A stretch of 64,000 bases of DNA, taken from Oleispirillum sp965228165. GTDB taxonomy: Bacteria > Pseudomonadota > Alphaproteobacteria > Rhodospirillales > Rhodospirillaceae. A program made the position numbers and the translations under genes. The notes beneath the pieces are model-generated. The model was not told where the DNA came from. It saw nothing but the letters and a program-made list of their open reading frames with translations, and made no database searches. Location: contig CBDDHB010000003.1 in NCBI GenBank assembly GCA_965228165.1, forward strand, positions 124,001 to 188,000. Reading direction: 5' to 3'. Positions 45,452-53,618 of the stretch are shown here, one piece after another; the first letter of the stretch is position 1, and each line of letters opens with the position of its first letter.

Positions 45452-45806
45452 TCTTTCAAGTCCCCACAAGTAAGGACCAGGCCGGATCACACGATCACTT
45501 AGGCACAGGTCATCGGATTCAGGTCCAACGACATGCTTCCCGGACGAAGCGCCCGAAAAACACCCCGTAATTCCGACCAGGGCAAACTTGAGGTGAAGAA
45601 AAGATGACAGCCGAGATACGCGAGAAATCACCGACCCTCGGTAACCCGCGCCCCCTTCGGTGGCCGAACCCTCACGAAGGAAAGCCATTCGCCTTGACGT
45701 ACAATACGCAATACGGCGGTCATCTTCAGTCCACCCCAGGCTTCCGCCTGGTCACGTGTCGTGCGTCGTTGCGTAGCCACCAAGGGTCAGAGGCACGTGC
45801 GCAAGG
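45452..45806 (-). ncRNA. Long structured leader of the ornithine decarboxylase gene; candidate speF RNA motif
   Basis: About 355 bases separate the inferred transcription start (about 45806) from the start codon. The RNA contains a strong hairpin (CCAGGCGGAAGCCTGG, plus-strand 45736-45751) preceded by CACGTGA, and further GC-rich stems. Alphaproteobacterial ornithine decarboxylase genes commonly carry the conserved speF leader RNA. Position and size fit, but I cannot confirm the consensus by eye. A 71-codon plus-strand frame inside it (45604-45819) is not considered a gene. Confidence 0.45.
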
Positions 45807-45812
45807 TGGGTC

Positions 45813-45842
45813 TGTATAGTCTCATCCGCGCCTTTTCGTAAA
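45813..45842 (-). promoter_or_regulatory. Candidate sigma-70 promoter for ornithine decarboxylase
   Basis: On the minus strand TTTACG (45842-45837) and TATACA (45818-45813) are separated by 18 bases. They sit in a locally less GC-rich stretch just after the thiSG terminator. Confidence 0.5.
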
Positions 45843-45861
45843 GAAAAAAAGCCCATGAAAA

Positions 45862-45889
45862 ATGCGGTCCGGATATACCCGGACCGCAT
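45862..45889 (-). terminator. Intrinsic terminator of thiSG
   Basis: The perfect stem ATGCGGTCCGG / CCGGACCGCAT with the ATATAC-type loop is followed on the minus strand by TTTTTC. It lies just downstream of the thiSG stop. Confidence 0.9.
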
Positions 45890-45916
45890 GGCTTTTCCCC
45901 TTGCCCCTCAAGGGGT

Positions 45917-46906
45917 TCAGATCAGCCCGGCAAGCGGCGACGAGGGATCGGCGTACAATTTTTTCGGCATCCGCCCGGCAAGATAGGCAAGTCTTCCCGC
46001 CTCCACCCCCAGACGCATCGCGCGCGCCATCCGGATCGGGTCCTTGGCGGCGGCGATCGCGGTGTTCATCAACACGCCGTCGCAGCCCAGTTCCATCGCC
46101 TCGGCGGCGTCCGAGGCGGTGCCTACCCCGGCATCCACCAGAACCGGAACCTTGGCTTCCTCGACGATCAGGCGGATGTTCACTGGGTTCTGAATCCCGA
46201 GTCCGGAACCGATCGGCGCGGCCAGCGGCATGATCGCGGCGCAACCCATCTCTTCCAGGCGCTTCGCCATGATCGGATCGTCGCTGCAATAGACCATCAC
46301 CTCGAAACCTTCCTTGAGCAGGATTTCGGCGGCCTTGATGGTTTCGACCATGTTGGGATAAAGCGTCTTCTGGTCGCCCAGAACCTCCAGCTTGACCAGG
46401 GACCAGCCGCCCGCCTCGCGCGCCAGGCGCAACGTCCGGACCGCGTCCTCGGCGGTGAAGCAGCCGGCGGTGTTGGGCAGATAGGTGTAGGTCTTGGGAT
46501 CGACGTAATCCATCAGCATCGGCTGCTTGGGGTCGCTGATGTTGACCCGGCGCACCGCCACGGTGACGATCTCCGCCCCCGAGGCCTCGATCGCCGCCTT
46601 GGTCTCGGTGAAGTCCTTGTACTTGCCGGTGCCGACCAACAGGCGGGAAGCAAAGCTCCGTCCCGCCACCACCAAACGATCTTCCGCCACGTTTCCTCCC
46701 TGCGGCGCGCCGCCGCCGATAAAATGCACGATCTCGAAGCGGTCGCCCTCCGCGACCGGGGTCTCGGCATAGGCCGATTTCGGCACGATCTCAAGATTGC
46801 GCTCGACCGCCACCTTGCGCGCCTCGATGCCCAGGGCGGCCAGCAGCGCCGCCACCGCAAGCCCTTCCGCGACCTCGCGGACTTCGCCGTTCACGGTGAT
46901 CTTCAT
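45917..46906 (-). CDS. thiSG: Fused sulfur carrier ThiS / thiazole synthase ThiG
   Basis: The protein is about 329 residues. Residues 1-66 are ThiS (MKITVNGEVREVAEGLAVAA) and reach the carrier end in FEIVHFIGGGAPQGG. ThiG follows: EDRLVVAGRSFASRLLVGTG, the catalytic Lys region VKLEVLGDQKTLYPN, and AAPIGSGLGIQNPVNI. ThiS normally works through a free C-terminal Gly-Gly thiocarboxylate; here the Gly-Gly is internal, so cleavage after GG or a modified mechanism is implied. Such fusions are known in some Rhodospirillales. Both products serve thiamine thiazole synthesis. No TPP riboswitch was seen in the 100 bases upstream. The gene diverges from aroQ. Confidence 0.93.
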   Translation of the reverse strand: MKITVNGEVREVAEGLAVAALLAALGIEARKVAVERNLEIVPKSAYAETPVAEGDRFEIVHFIGGGAPQGGNVAEDRLVVAGRSFASRLLVGTGKYKDFTETKAAIEASGAEIVTVAVRRVNISDPKQPMLMDYVDPKTYTYLPNTAGCFTAEDAVRTLRLAREAGGWSLVKLEVLGDQKTLYPNMVETIKAAEILLKEGFEVMVYCSDDPIMAKRLEEMGCAAIMPLAAPIGSGLGIQNPVNIRLIVEEAKVPVLVDAGVGTASDAAEAMELGCDGVLMNTAIAAAKDPIRMARAMRLGVEAGRLAYLAGRMPKKLYADPSSPLAGLI

Positions 46907-47010
46907 CGTGTCTCCGGTGTTGCTTTTCCCCTGCGAGGGCCAGAGTATGGAACCGAGCGGCAACGGATGCAACCGACCCCTCGCCCATCGTTCACACGGA
47001 GGCCGAACCC

Positions 47011-47454
47011 GTGCCACTGTCCGCCACCGCCAAGCGCGTCCTTATCCTCAACGGCCCCAACCTCAACATGCTGGGCGCCCGCCAGCCCGAGGTCTATGGC
47101 AGCACCACCCTGGACGACATCGCCAAGTCCTGCGCCGACTTCGCCGAAGCGCGCGGCTGGCGCCTGGACTTCCGCCAGTCCAACTGCGAAGGGGAAATCG
47201 TCTCCTGGATTCAGGGAGCGCGCGGCGGCGCCGACGCGCTGATCATCAACCCCGCCGCCTATACCCATACCTCGGTGGCGATCCTCGACGCGCTGCTGCT
47301 GCTCGACATCCCGGTGATCGAGGTCCACCTGTCGAACATCCACAAACGCGAGGAATTCCGCCACCACTCCTTCGTCTCGAAAGCCGCGACCGGAGTGATC
47401 GCGGGCTTCGGCGCAAAGGGATACCTGCTGGCCCTCGCCGCGCTGGAAGACTAG
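47011..47454 (+). CDS. aroQ: Type II 3-dehydroquinate dehydratase
   Basis: The third step of the shikimate pathway. The signature VLILNGPNLNMLGARQPEVY carries the catalytic Tyr. FRQSNCEGEIVSWIQGA, INPAAYTHTSVAILDAL and VIEVHLSNIHKREEFRHHS (catalytic His) follow. Length 147 residues is normal. The start is GTG 47011 with CACGGAGG nine bases before. In other bacteria aroQ often precedes accB-accC; here a repeat and aat follow instead. Confidence 0.96.
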   Translation: MPLSATAKRVLILNGPNLNMLGARQPEVYGSTTLDDIAKSCADFAEARGWRLDFRQSNCEGEIVSWIQGARGGADALIINPAAYTHTSVAILDALLLLDIPVIEVHLSNIHKREEFRHHSFVSKAATGVIAGFGAKGYLLALAALED

Positions 47455-47705
47455 AAAACCAAAACGTTGCGGAGGGTCGCGGACCCTCCGCGCCTCCCTT
47501 TTGTCGGTTTTTGCGCGCCGCGCGATAAAACCATCACGCGGCGTGACGGATGACAGCCGCTGACGCGGCGAAAAGGGGTACACAGGGTCAGAGACCCTGT
47601 GCGGGGTCCAGGGGATTGGAACCCCGATCCCCGTAGGGGACAAATCGCCCCTGTGGGGCGATTTGAGGGTGGAAATCCCCCGGAGGGAAGCCCCCTGGCC
47701 TGTTT
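47455..47705. repeat. Modular palindromic intergenic repeat, copy 7 (long form)
   Basis: It includes GCGGAGGGTCGCGGACCCTCCGC and the core module (TTTTTGCGCGCCGCGCGATA, ACCATCACGCGGCGTGACGG, CAGCCGCTGACGCGGCGAAAA). CACAGGGTCAGAGACCCTGTG comes next, then the long module in inverted orientation (GGATTGGAACCCCGATCCCC, AAATCGCCCC/GGGGCGATTT, GGAAATCCCCCGGAGGGAAG). It lies between aroQ and aat. Confidence 0.85.
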
Positions 47706-47721
47706 ATGGAAGAAAGCCGCG

Positions 47722-48363
47722 ATGGAGCCGCTGACGCCGGAACTGCTGCTGTCCGCCTATGCGCAGGGGGCATTCCCGATGGGGCGCGGGCGCGACGACC
47801 CCGATCTCGTCTGGCTGTCGCCCCAGATGCGCGGCGTCATCCCCCTCGACGGATTGAAGGTCTCCCGTTCGCTGCGCAGGACCCTGCGCCAGGAACGTTT
47901 CCGCGTCGTCGCCGACGACGACTTTTCCGCCGTCCTCGCCGCGTGCGCCGCCCCCGTGCCGGGGCGGGAGGACACCTGGATCACCCCGCGAATCGCCGAT
48001 CTCTACGGCAGGCTGTTCGAGATGGGTTTCGCCCACTGCATCGCATGCCGGACGGAGGACGGGGATTTGGCGGGAGGCCTGTACGGCGTGGCGATCGGCG
48101 CGGCGTTCTTCGGCGAAAGCATGTTCTCCCGCCGAACCGACGCCTCGAAGGTGGCGCTGGCGCATCTGGTCGCCCGCCTGCGCGCCGGGGGCTATACGCT
48201 TCTGGATGCGCAGTTCACCACGCCGCACCTGGAGCGCCTGGGCGCGGTGGAAATCCCCCGCCCCGCCTATCTGGCGGCATTGCGCAAGGCGATCCGCCGG
48301 GTGGCGATCTTCGACCCGCCGCAGACCCTGATCGACGCCGAACTGGCGGCGATCACCGGCTGA
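47722..48363 (+). CDS. aat: Leucyl/phenylalanyl-tRNA-protein transferase
   Basis: Aat adds Leu or Phe from aminoacyl-tRNA to proteins with N-terminal Arg or Lys, marking them for ClpS/ClpAP. LLLSAYAQGAFPMGRGRD, WLSPQMRGVIPLDGL, GGLYGVAIGAAFFGESMFSR, ASKVALAHLVARL and LLDAQFTTPHLERLGAVEIP are diagnostic. Length is 213 residues. The start at 47722 (MEPLTPELLL) has GGAAGAAAG upstream; the frame extends into the repeat without homology. The 3' end overlaps the convergent RES toxin gene by 11 bases. Confidence 0.96.
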   Translation: MEPLTPELLLSAYAQGAFPMGRGRDDPDLVWLSPQMRGVIPLDGLKVSRSLRRTLRQERFRVVADDDFSAVLAACAAPVPGREDTWITPRIADLYGRLFEMGFAHCIACRTEDGDLAGGLYGVAIGAAFFGESMFSRRTDASKVALAHLVARLRAGGYTLLDAQFTTPHLERLGAVEIPRPAYLAALRKAIRRVAIFDPPQTLIDAELAAITG

Positions 48364-49087
48364 AAGCGCTCACCGCAAATTCCCAACGGTCTTCCGGAAA
48401 CAGCGGATCGGCGCGCCGCCAGACCACCCGTTCACGAGTCACCGTCAGCCACCACCCCTGGGATTCCAGAGGACGCGGCGCGGCAAATCCCTGCGGCGTC
48501 AACAAGGCAACACAACCTCCTCCCTGCGGATCGCGCACCGAACCATAGCGGATCGCACCCACCCCGGCCTGACGCGCCGCGACCGCGAACGCCTGACAAG
48601 CGGAATGATCGGCGGCATCGGCCCAATACCCCGCATCGCGGACGAAGGGGGAAAGGCGCAAATCGACGGCGGAGGCTTCCACCGCGACACGGAATACCGT
48701 CTGCTGCCGCGCCTCGAACGACGCAAGGGCAGGACTCTCGCTCAGCATCCGCCAACGCCAATATCCCAGTTCGGCGCAAGCGGTGCGGACTTCATCGGCG
48801 GCGTAGAACACCCCCGGATCGGTGGCGGCGCGGAAGCGCGATCCGCGCGGCGCGGCGGACGGATAACGGAACGGCGTGAACAGCAGGAAATGCAAGTGCG
48901 CCAGCCGCTCCGGAAGCGGCGGCTTGGACTCGTCGAGCAATCGTTCCAGGAGTTCCTGTTCTTCCAGAGTGTCCACCAGAGGCCGGGTGGCGATCACATG
49001 CTGCGCCTCGACCGCGCGCCAGGGTTCGAGGCGGACGGACCGCGCCTCAGAGGCGACCGCGATAGGAGTCCAGGTAGGCGACGACAC
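48353..49087 (-). CDS. RES-domain toxin (NAD-targeting type)
   Basis: A 244-residue RES-family protein. RES toxins deplete NAD+ or ADP-ribosylate targets when the Xre-type antitoxin is lost. Candidate conserved residues are Arg in GSRFRAATDPGVFYAADE, Glu in ADEVRTACAELGYWRWR and Ser in AIRYGSVRDPQGG. ACQAFAVAARQAG and the C-terminal W-rich RERVVWRRADP fit the family. The start overlaps the antitoxin gene by 41 bases, as in many such pairs. The toxin lies downstream of the antitoxin. Confidence 0.88.
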   Translation of the reverse strand: MSSPTWTPIAVASEARSVRLEPWRAVEAQHVIATRPLVDTLEEQELLERLLDESKPPLPERLAHLHFLLFTPFRYPSAAPRGSRFRAATDPGVFYAADEVRTACAELGYWRWRMLSESPALASFEARQQTVFRVAVEASAVDLRLSPFVRDAGYWADAADHSACQAFAVAARQAGVGAIRYGSVRDPQGGGCVALLTPQGFAAPRPLESQGWWLTVTRERVVWRRADPLFPEDRWEFAVSAFSR

Positions 49088-49427
49088 GATTGATCCCTTC
49101 CATCGAGCGCACCAGATCGGCGGGGCGACCGCCCAACGCCGTATTCTCCCCGTTCAGCCAAGTCCGAGCCTGTTCGCCATGGCCCAGGATCGAATCCAGA
49201 GAACGGAACAGACGCCCGAACATCAGACCGAGCTGCCATTCGGCCCGCCGCGCCGGACTGAGAACATAGTCTCCGGAAAACAGGCGGGAAACGCTGGACG
49301 GACTGAGGCACAACACCTCGGCCATCGCCGCCTGGGAAAAACCCAGGAACCCGGCGGCCCTTACCACCGCCTTGGAAAGAGTCGGCCCGGCCTCGGGATG
49401 AAGGGATGCGGATTTCTGCTGAAGCAT
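49047..49427 (-). CDS. Xre/MbcA/ParS-type antitoxin
   Basis: A 126-residue antitoxin for the RES toxin. The N-terminal Xre-like helix-turn-helix is GFSQAAMAEVLCLSPSSVSR; the C-terminal DUF2384 toxin-binding part runs from LDSILGHGEQARTWLNGENT to GGRPADLVRSMEGINRVVAY. The start at 49427 (MLQQKSASL) is preferred over ATG 49448 because GGAGGGGG precedes it directly and the likely promoter lies too close to 49448. It probably represses its own promoter through the inverted repeats just upstream. Confidence 0.88.
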   Translation of the reverse strand: MLQQKSASLHPEAGPTLSKAVVRAAGFLGFSQAAMAEVLCLSPSSVSRLFSGDYVLSPARRAEWQLGLMFGRLFRSLDSILGHGEQARTWLNGENTALGGRPADLVRSMEGINRVVAYLDSYRGRL

Positions 49428-49440
49428 TTCCCCCTCCTTC

Positions 49441-49475
49441 GTTTCCATAGAAACAATATAGGGGAAATTTTCCCC
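49441..49475 (-). promoter_or_regulatory. Promoter and operator of the RES-Xre operon
   Basis: Two inverted repeats lie here: GTTTCCATAGAAAC (49441-49454) and the near-perfect GGGGAAATTTTCCCC (49461-49475). Between them, on the minus strand, is a TATATT-like -10. The arrangement suits autorepression by the Xre antitoxin. Confidence 0.6.
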
Positions 49476-49488
49476 GGAGGCAAGCGGA

Positions 49489-51480
49489 TCAAATATCCAG
49501 CCCCTCGGCGAAGCGGGCGCGTTCCTGGATGAAGCGGAAGCGCAGTTCCGGCTTGCGTCCCATCAGGTCCTCGACCAGGCGCGCGGTGTCGCGCGCTTCC
49601 TCCGCCCCTTCGCTGGTGCGGGGGTTGGGCACCATCACCCGCAGCAGGGTACGGCGCTTCGGGTCCATGGTGGTTTCCTTCAACTGCGACGGCGGCATTT
49701 CGCCCAATCCCTTGAAGCGGCTGACCTCCACCTTCTTGTTGGCGAAGGTGGTCCGCATCAATTCCTCGCGGTGGGCGTCGTCGCGGGCATAGACCGTGGT
49801 GGCGCCGTGGTTGATCCGGTACAAGGGCGGCATCGCGAGATAAAGATGCCCGCCCTCGATCAGCTTCGGCATTTCGCGATAGAAGAAGGTCATCAACAAC
49901 GAGGCGATGTGCGCGCCATCAACGTCGGCGTCGGTCATGATGATGACCTTTTCATAGCGCAGGCGTTCCGCATCGAAGTGGTCGCGCACGCCGCAGCCCA
50001 GCGCCTCGATCATGTCCTTCAGTTCCTGGTTGCCTTGCAGCTTTTCCAGGCTGGCCGAGGCGACGTTGAGAATCTTGCCGCGCAGGGGCAGAATCGCCTG
50101 AGTCTCGCGGCTGCGCGCCTGCTTGGCCGAGCCGCCCGCCGAATCGCCCTCCACCAGGAACAGTTCCGATCCTTCGGCGGCGGCGCGGGTGCAGTCGGTC
50201 AGCTTGCCCGGCAGGCGCAGACGCTTGGTCGGCGACTTGCGGGACAGTTCCTTGCTCTGGCGGCGGCGCTGCCGATCCTCGGCCCGCTCCAGCACGCTGC
50301 CGAGCAGGCGGTTGGCGACCTCGGGATCGGCGGTCAGCCAGTGGTCGAAGTGATCCTTCACCGCCTGATCGACCAGGCGCGTCGCCTCGGCGGAAGCCAG
50401 CTTTTCCTTGGTCTGACCCTGGAACTGCGGATCGCGGATGAACAGCGACAGCAGCACGCAGGCGCCGCCGAAGACGTCCTCGGCATTCAGCTTGTCGGCC
50501 TTGCGGTTGCCGACCATCTCGGCATAGGTCTTCAGGCCGCGCACCACGACGTTGCGGAAGCCGTTCTCGTGGGTGCCGCCCTCGGGCGTCGGGATGGTGT
50601 TGCAATAGCTGCCGAAAAAGCCGTCGTCCATGTCGTCGGGCCAGAGAGCCGCCCACTCCACGTATCCCATATCGTCGGACAGTTGCGCCGTCCCGGCGAA
50701 AGGCAGCGGCGTCAGGCGGTCGCGGTCGCTGGTGACGTCGGTCAGATAGTCGGCAAGGCCGTTGGGGAAATGCAGGGTGGCGGAAGCCGGGGTGGCGTCG
50801 CCTTCGACGATCAACTCCGGCGCACAGGTCCAGCGCACCGTGACGCCGCGATACAGGTACGCCTTCGCCCGCGTCATCCGGTACAGGGCGGAGGGCCGGA
50901 ACCTGGCGCGCGCGCCGAAAATCTCCGGATCGGGGGAAAAGGTCACCGTGGTGCCGCGCCGGTTCTGCACCGGCCCCGCATCCACCAGCCCCCCCAACGG
51001 CGCGCCGCGTGAAAAGCTTTGGGTGTAGAGGCGGCGGTTGCGCGCCACCTCGACCACCAGGGACGACGACAGGGCGTTGACCACCGAAATGCCGACGCCG
51101 TGCAGACCGCCCGAAACCTTGTACGCGCCGCCGCCGAACTTGCCGCCGGAATGGAGCGTGGTGAGAATCACCTCCAGCGCCGATTTGTCCGGATACTTGG
51201 GGTGCGGGTCCACCGGAATGCCGCGCCCGTTGTCGCGCACCGTCACCGCGCCGTCGGCGGCCAGTTCGACGTCGATGATGGTGGCATGGCCGGCCACCGC
51301 CTCGTCCATCGCGTTGTCCAGAACCTCGGCCACCAGATGATGCATGGCGCGGTCGTCGGTGCCGCCGATGTACATGCCGGGACGGCGACGCACCGGCTCC
51401 AACCCCTCCAGAACCTCGATGTCCTTGGCGGTGTAGGATTCGGTCTTGGCGGGCGTCAGGTCTTGGAACAGATCGGTCAT
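49489..51480 (-). CDS. parE: DNA topoisomerase IV subunit B
   Basis: The ATPase subunit of topoisomerase IV, which decatenates chromosomes. The GHKL ATP site is in HHLVAEVLDNAMDEAVAGHA and VRDNGRGIPVDPHPKY; GGLHGVGISVVNALS follows. The TOPRIM domain shows ELFLVEGDSAGGSAKQARSR and IIMTDADVDGAHIASLL, and the C-terminal RFKGLGEMPPSQLKETTMDP is present. The start at 51480 (MTDLFQDLTPAKTESY) gives 663 residues, the usual length. The frame upstream has no homology. Confidence 0.96.
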   Translation of the reverse strand: MTDLFQDLTPAKTESYTAKDIEVLEGLEPVRRRPGMYIGGTDDRAMHHLVAEVLDNAMDEAVAGHATIIDVELAADGAVTVRDNGRGIPVDPHPKYPDKSALEVILTTLHSGGKFGGGAYKVSGGLHGVGISVVNALSSSLVVEVARNRRLYTQSFSRGAPLGGLVDAGPVQNRRGTTVTFSPDPEIFGARARFRPSALYRMTRAKAYLYRGVTVRWTCAPELIVEGDATPASATLHFPNGLADYLTDVTSDRDRLTPLPFAGTAQLSDDMGYVEWAALWPDDMDDGFFGSYCNTIPTPEGGTHENGFRNVVVRGLKTYAEMVGNRKADKLNAEDVFGGACVLLSLFIRDPQFQGQTKEKLASAEATRLVDQAVKDHFDHWLTADPEVANRLLGSVLERAEDRQRRRQSKELSRKSPTKRLRLPGKLTDCTRAAAEGSELFLVEGDSAGGSAKQARSRETQAILPLRGKILNVASASLEKLQGNQELKDMIEALGCGVRDHFDAERLRYEKVIIMTDADVDGAHIASLLMTFFYREMPKLIEGGHLYLAMPPLYRINHGATTVYARDDAHREELMRTTFANKKVEVSRFKGLGEMPPSQLKETTMDPKRRTLLRVMVPNPRTSEGAEEARDTARLVEDLMGRKPELRFRFIQERARFAEGLDI

Positions 51481-51774
51481 CGCAACGGTCGGCCTCGGGG
51501 CTACGGAAACAATCCATAGGGGGCGCAACCGCCCCCAACCCACAAGAACATGGGGCTGGGCCGTACTCTAGCCGGGAAGGATTAAGAAAACAACAAAAGG
51601 AAAACCCATGGGCTCCGCCCCTGAACCCCGCACAGGGCCTGAGGCCCTGTGTACCCATTTCCTGTTTTTGCGCGCAGCGCTATCAAACCGTCACGCGGCG
51701 TGACGGCCGATTGCCGCTTTCGCGGCGAAAGAATGAATGGGGGCGCGGGGGGATCGAATCCCCCCGCATGGCTT
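51481..51774. repeat. Intergenic region with modular repeat, copy 8
   Basis: Bases 51481-51595 carry parE's probable promoter region. From 51596 the repeat reads GGGCTCCGCCCCTGAACCCC, GCACAGGGCCTGAGGCCCTGTG, then TTTTTGCGCGCAGCGCTATC, ACCGTCACGCGGCGTGACGG, TTGCCGCTTTCGCGGCGAAA. The hairpin GCGGGGGGATCGAATCCCCCCGC ends it just after the RidA-family gene's stop. The orientation and modules match copy 1 closely. Confidence 0.85.
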
Positions 51775-52245
51775 TTATCCCTTGAGCTTCGCCACCGCGG
51801 CGATTTCCACCGGCGCGTTGCGCGGCAGCACGGCGACGCCGACGGCGTTGCGGGTATGGCGTCCGGCATCGCCGAACACCTGCACCAACAAGTCGGACGC
51901 GCCGTTGCCGACCAGCGGCTGATCGAAGAAATCGGGCGTCGAGGCGACGAAGACGTCCAAGCGGACGATCCGTTCGATGCGGTCGAGATCGCCGCCGCAG
52001 GCGTCCTTAAGCTTGGCGATCACCTGCAAGGCGGCCAGCCGCGCCGCTTCCGCCCCCGCCGGAACGTCCAGTTCCGCCCCCAGGCGTCCGGTGCAGGCCA
52101 GTCCCGCCTCGGTCATCGGCAACTGGCCGGACAGATAGACCCAGCCATCGACGACGTGGAAGGGCACGTAGTTGGCGACCGGCGCGGCGGAAACCGGCAG
52201 AACGATTCCCAGGGACTTCAAGCGAGAATTGACGACGTCGGCCAT
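51775..52245 (-). CDS. RidA/YjgF-family protein
   Basis: A 156-residue member of the Rid family; RidA itself deaminates reactive enamines and imines made by PLP enzymes. The segments LGIVLPVSAAPVANYVPFHV, VYLSGQLPMTEAG, AARLAALQVIAKLKDACGGD, IVRLDVFVASTPDFFDQPLV and GVAVLPRNAPVEIAAVA are typical of the longer Rid subgroup. The canonical RidA Arg near the C-terminus appears in LPRNAPVEI. The start at 52245 (MADVVNSRLKSLG) is preferred. It diverges from serA, which may link it to serine-related enamine stress. Confidence 0.88.
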   Translation of the reverse strand: MADVVNSRLKSLGIVLPVSAAPVANYVPFHVVDGWVYLSGQLPMTEAGLACTGRLGAELDVPAGAEAARLAALQVIAKLKDACGGDLDRIERIVRLDVFVASTPDFFDQPLVGNGASDLLVQVFGDAGRHTRNAVGVAVLPRNAPVEIAAVAKLKG

Positions 52246-52356
52246 GCGGACGATCCCTTGTGTCGGGGCGGCCTTGCGCAAAACGCGATTGGCGGAAAGC
52301 CGCGGTTGGGCCTATTGTTTGCTGGCCCCTTATGGGGTTCAGGTTGGCGAAGATTA

Positions 52357-53607
52357 ATGTCGGAGACCCCGGTGAGCAAGCTCTCCCTGCCCAAGGAAAA
52401 GATCAAGGTGGTGTTGCTGGAAGGCATCCACGACAACGCGGTGCACGCCTTCAACGTCGCCGGATACACCAATATCGTCAGTTGCCCCGGCGCCCTGGAC
52501 GGCGCGGACCTGCGCGAGGCGATCGCCGACGCGCACATCGTCGGCATCCGCTCCCGCACCCGGCTGACCGACAAGGTGATCGCCGAAGCGCCGAAGCTGA
52601 TGGCGGTGGGGTGCTTCTGCATCGGCACCAACCAGGTCGATCTGAAGTCCGCGAAAATGGCGGGGATTCCAGTGTTCAACGCCCCCTATTCCAACACCCG
52701 CTCGGTGGCGGAGCTGGTTCTGGGCGAGATGATCATGCTCTATCGCGGCGTGCCGGAAAAATCCGCCGCCGCCCATCGCGGCGGCTGGCTGAAGTCGGCC
52801 AAGGGCTGCCACGAGGTGCGCGGCAAGAAATTGGGCATCGTCGGCTACGGCCACATCGGCTCGCAACTGTCCATTCTGGCCGAGGCGCTGGGGATGGAGG
52901 TGCAGTATTTCGACATCGTCAACAAGCTGGCCCTCGGCAACGCCAAGGTCAGCCACACCCTGGACCACCTGTTGCAGACTTCGGACGTGGTCACCCTGCA
53001 CGTCCCCGCGACGCCGCAGACCAAGGGGATGATCGGCGCGGCGGAAATCGCCCGGATGAAGACCGGCGCAATCCTGATCAACGCCTCGCGCGGCAACGTG
53101 GTGGACATCGACGCCCTGGCCGCCGCGCTGAACGACGGACGCCTGCACGGCGCGGGGATCGACGTCTTCCCCGCCGAGCCCGCCGACAACGGCGAGGAGT
53201 TCGTCTCCCCCCTGCGCGGCATTCCCAACGTCATCCTGACGCCGCACATCGGCGGCTCGACGCAGGAAGCGCAGGCCAACATCGGCACCGAAGTGGCGGA
53301 CAAACTGATCACCTATTCCGACAACGGTTCGACTCTGGGGGCGGTGAACTTCATGGAGGTGGCGTTGCCGGTGCAGGGCAGCGCGACCCGCTTCATGCAC
53401 ATCCACCGCAACGTGCCGGGGGTGATTTCGCGGATCAACGACATCTTCTCGGGCAAGGGAATCAACATCTCCGGCCAGTACCTGCGCACCGACGGCGAGA
53501 TCGGCTACGTGGTGGTGGACGTCGAGGCCGAAATCGAACCCGGCATGGGCTTCCGCAAGGCGATCGACGCCATCGACGGCACCATCCGGTCGCGCTTCCT
53601 GTTCTGA
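52357..53607 (+). CDS. serA: D-3-phosphoglycerate dehydrogenase (E. coli-type, ACT domain)
   Basis: The first step of serine synthesis. The 416-residue length and sequence match the short E. coli-type enzyme. VVLLEGIHDNAVHAFNVAGY, IRSRTRLTDKVIAEAPKL, the NAD site GKKLGIVGYGHIGSQLSILA, the catalytic Arg in LINASRGNVVD, Glu in FPAEPADNGEEFVSP and His in LTPHIGGSTQEAQ are all present. The C-terminal ACT domain (FMHIHRNVPGVISRINDIFS, GEIGYVVVDVEAEI) binds serine for feedback control. It converges on azoR with a strong hairpin between. Confidence 0.97.
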   Translation: MSETPVSKLSLPKEKIKVVLLEGIHDNAVHAFNVAGYTNIVSCPGALDGADLREAIADAHIVGIRSRTRLTDKVIAEAPKLMAVGCFCIGTNQVDLKSAKMAGIPVFNAPYSNTRSVAELVLGEMIMLYRGVPEKSAAAHRGGWLKSAKGCHEVRGKKLGIVGYGHIGSQLSILAEALGMEVQYFDIVNKLALGNAKVSHTLDHLLQTSDVVTLHVPATPQTKGMIGAAEIARMKTGAILINASRGNVVDIDALAAALNDGRLHGAGIDVFPAEPADNGEEFVSPLRGIPNVILTPHIGGSTQEAQANIGTEVADKLITYSDNGSTLGAVNFMEVALPVQGSATRFMHIHRNVPGVISRINDIFSGKGINISGQYLRTDGEIGYVVVDVEAEIEPGMGFRKAIDAIDGTIRSRFLF

Positions 53608-53618
53608 TGCCCGGAAAA

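Noticed and set aside
45604..45819. 71-codon plus-strand frame in the ornithine decarboxylase leader
   Set aside because: No ribosome binding site or homology, and it overlaps the likely structured leader and promoter.
46907..47010. Possible TPP riboswitch for thiSG
   Set aside because: No CUGAGA or ACCUGA-type conserved elements were found, and the spacer is too short.
51740..51770. Possible tRNA remnant in repeat copies (TCGAAT in a stem-loop)
   Set aside because: No acceptor, D or anticodon arms accompany it; the hairpin is better explained as a terminator-like end of the repeat.
1183..51774. CRISPR array
   Set aside because: The repeats are dispersed, differ in length and orientation, and have no regular spacers or cas genes nearby.
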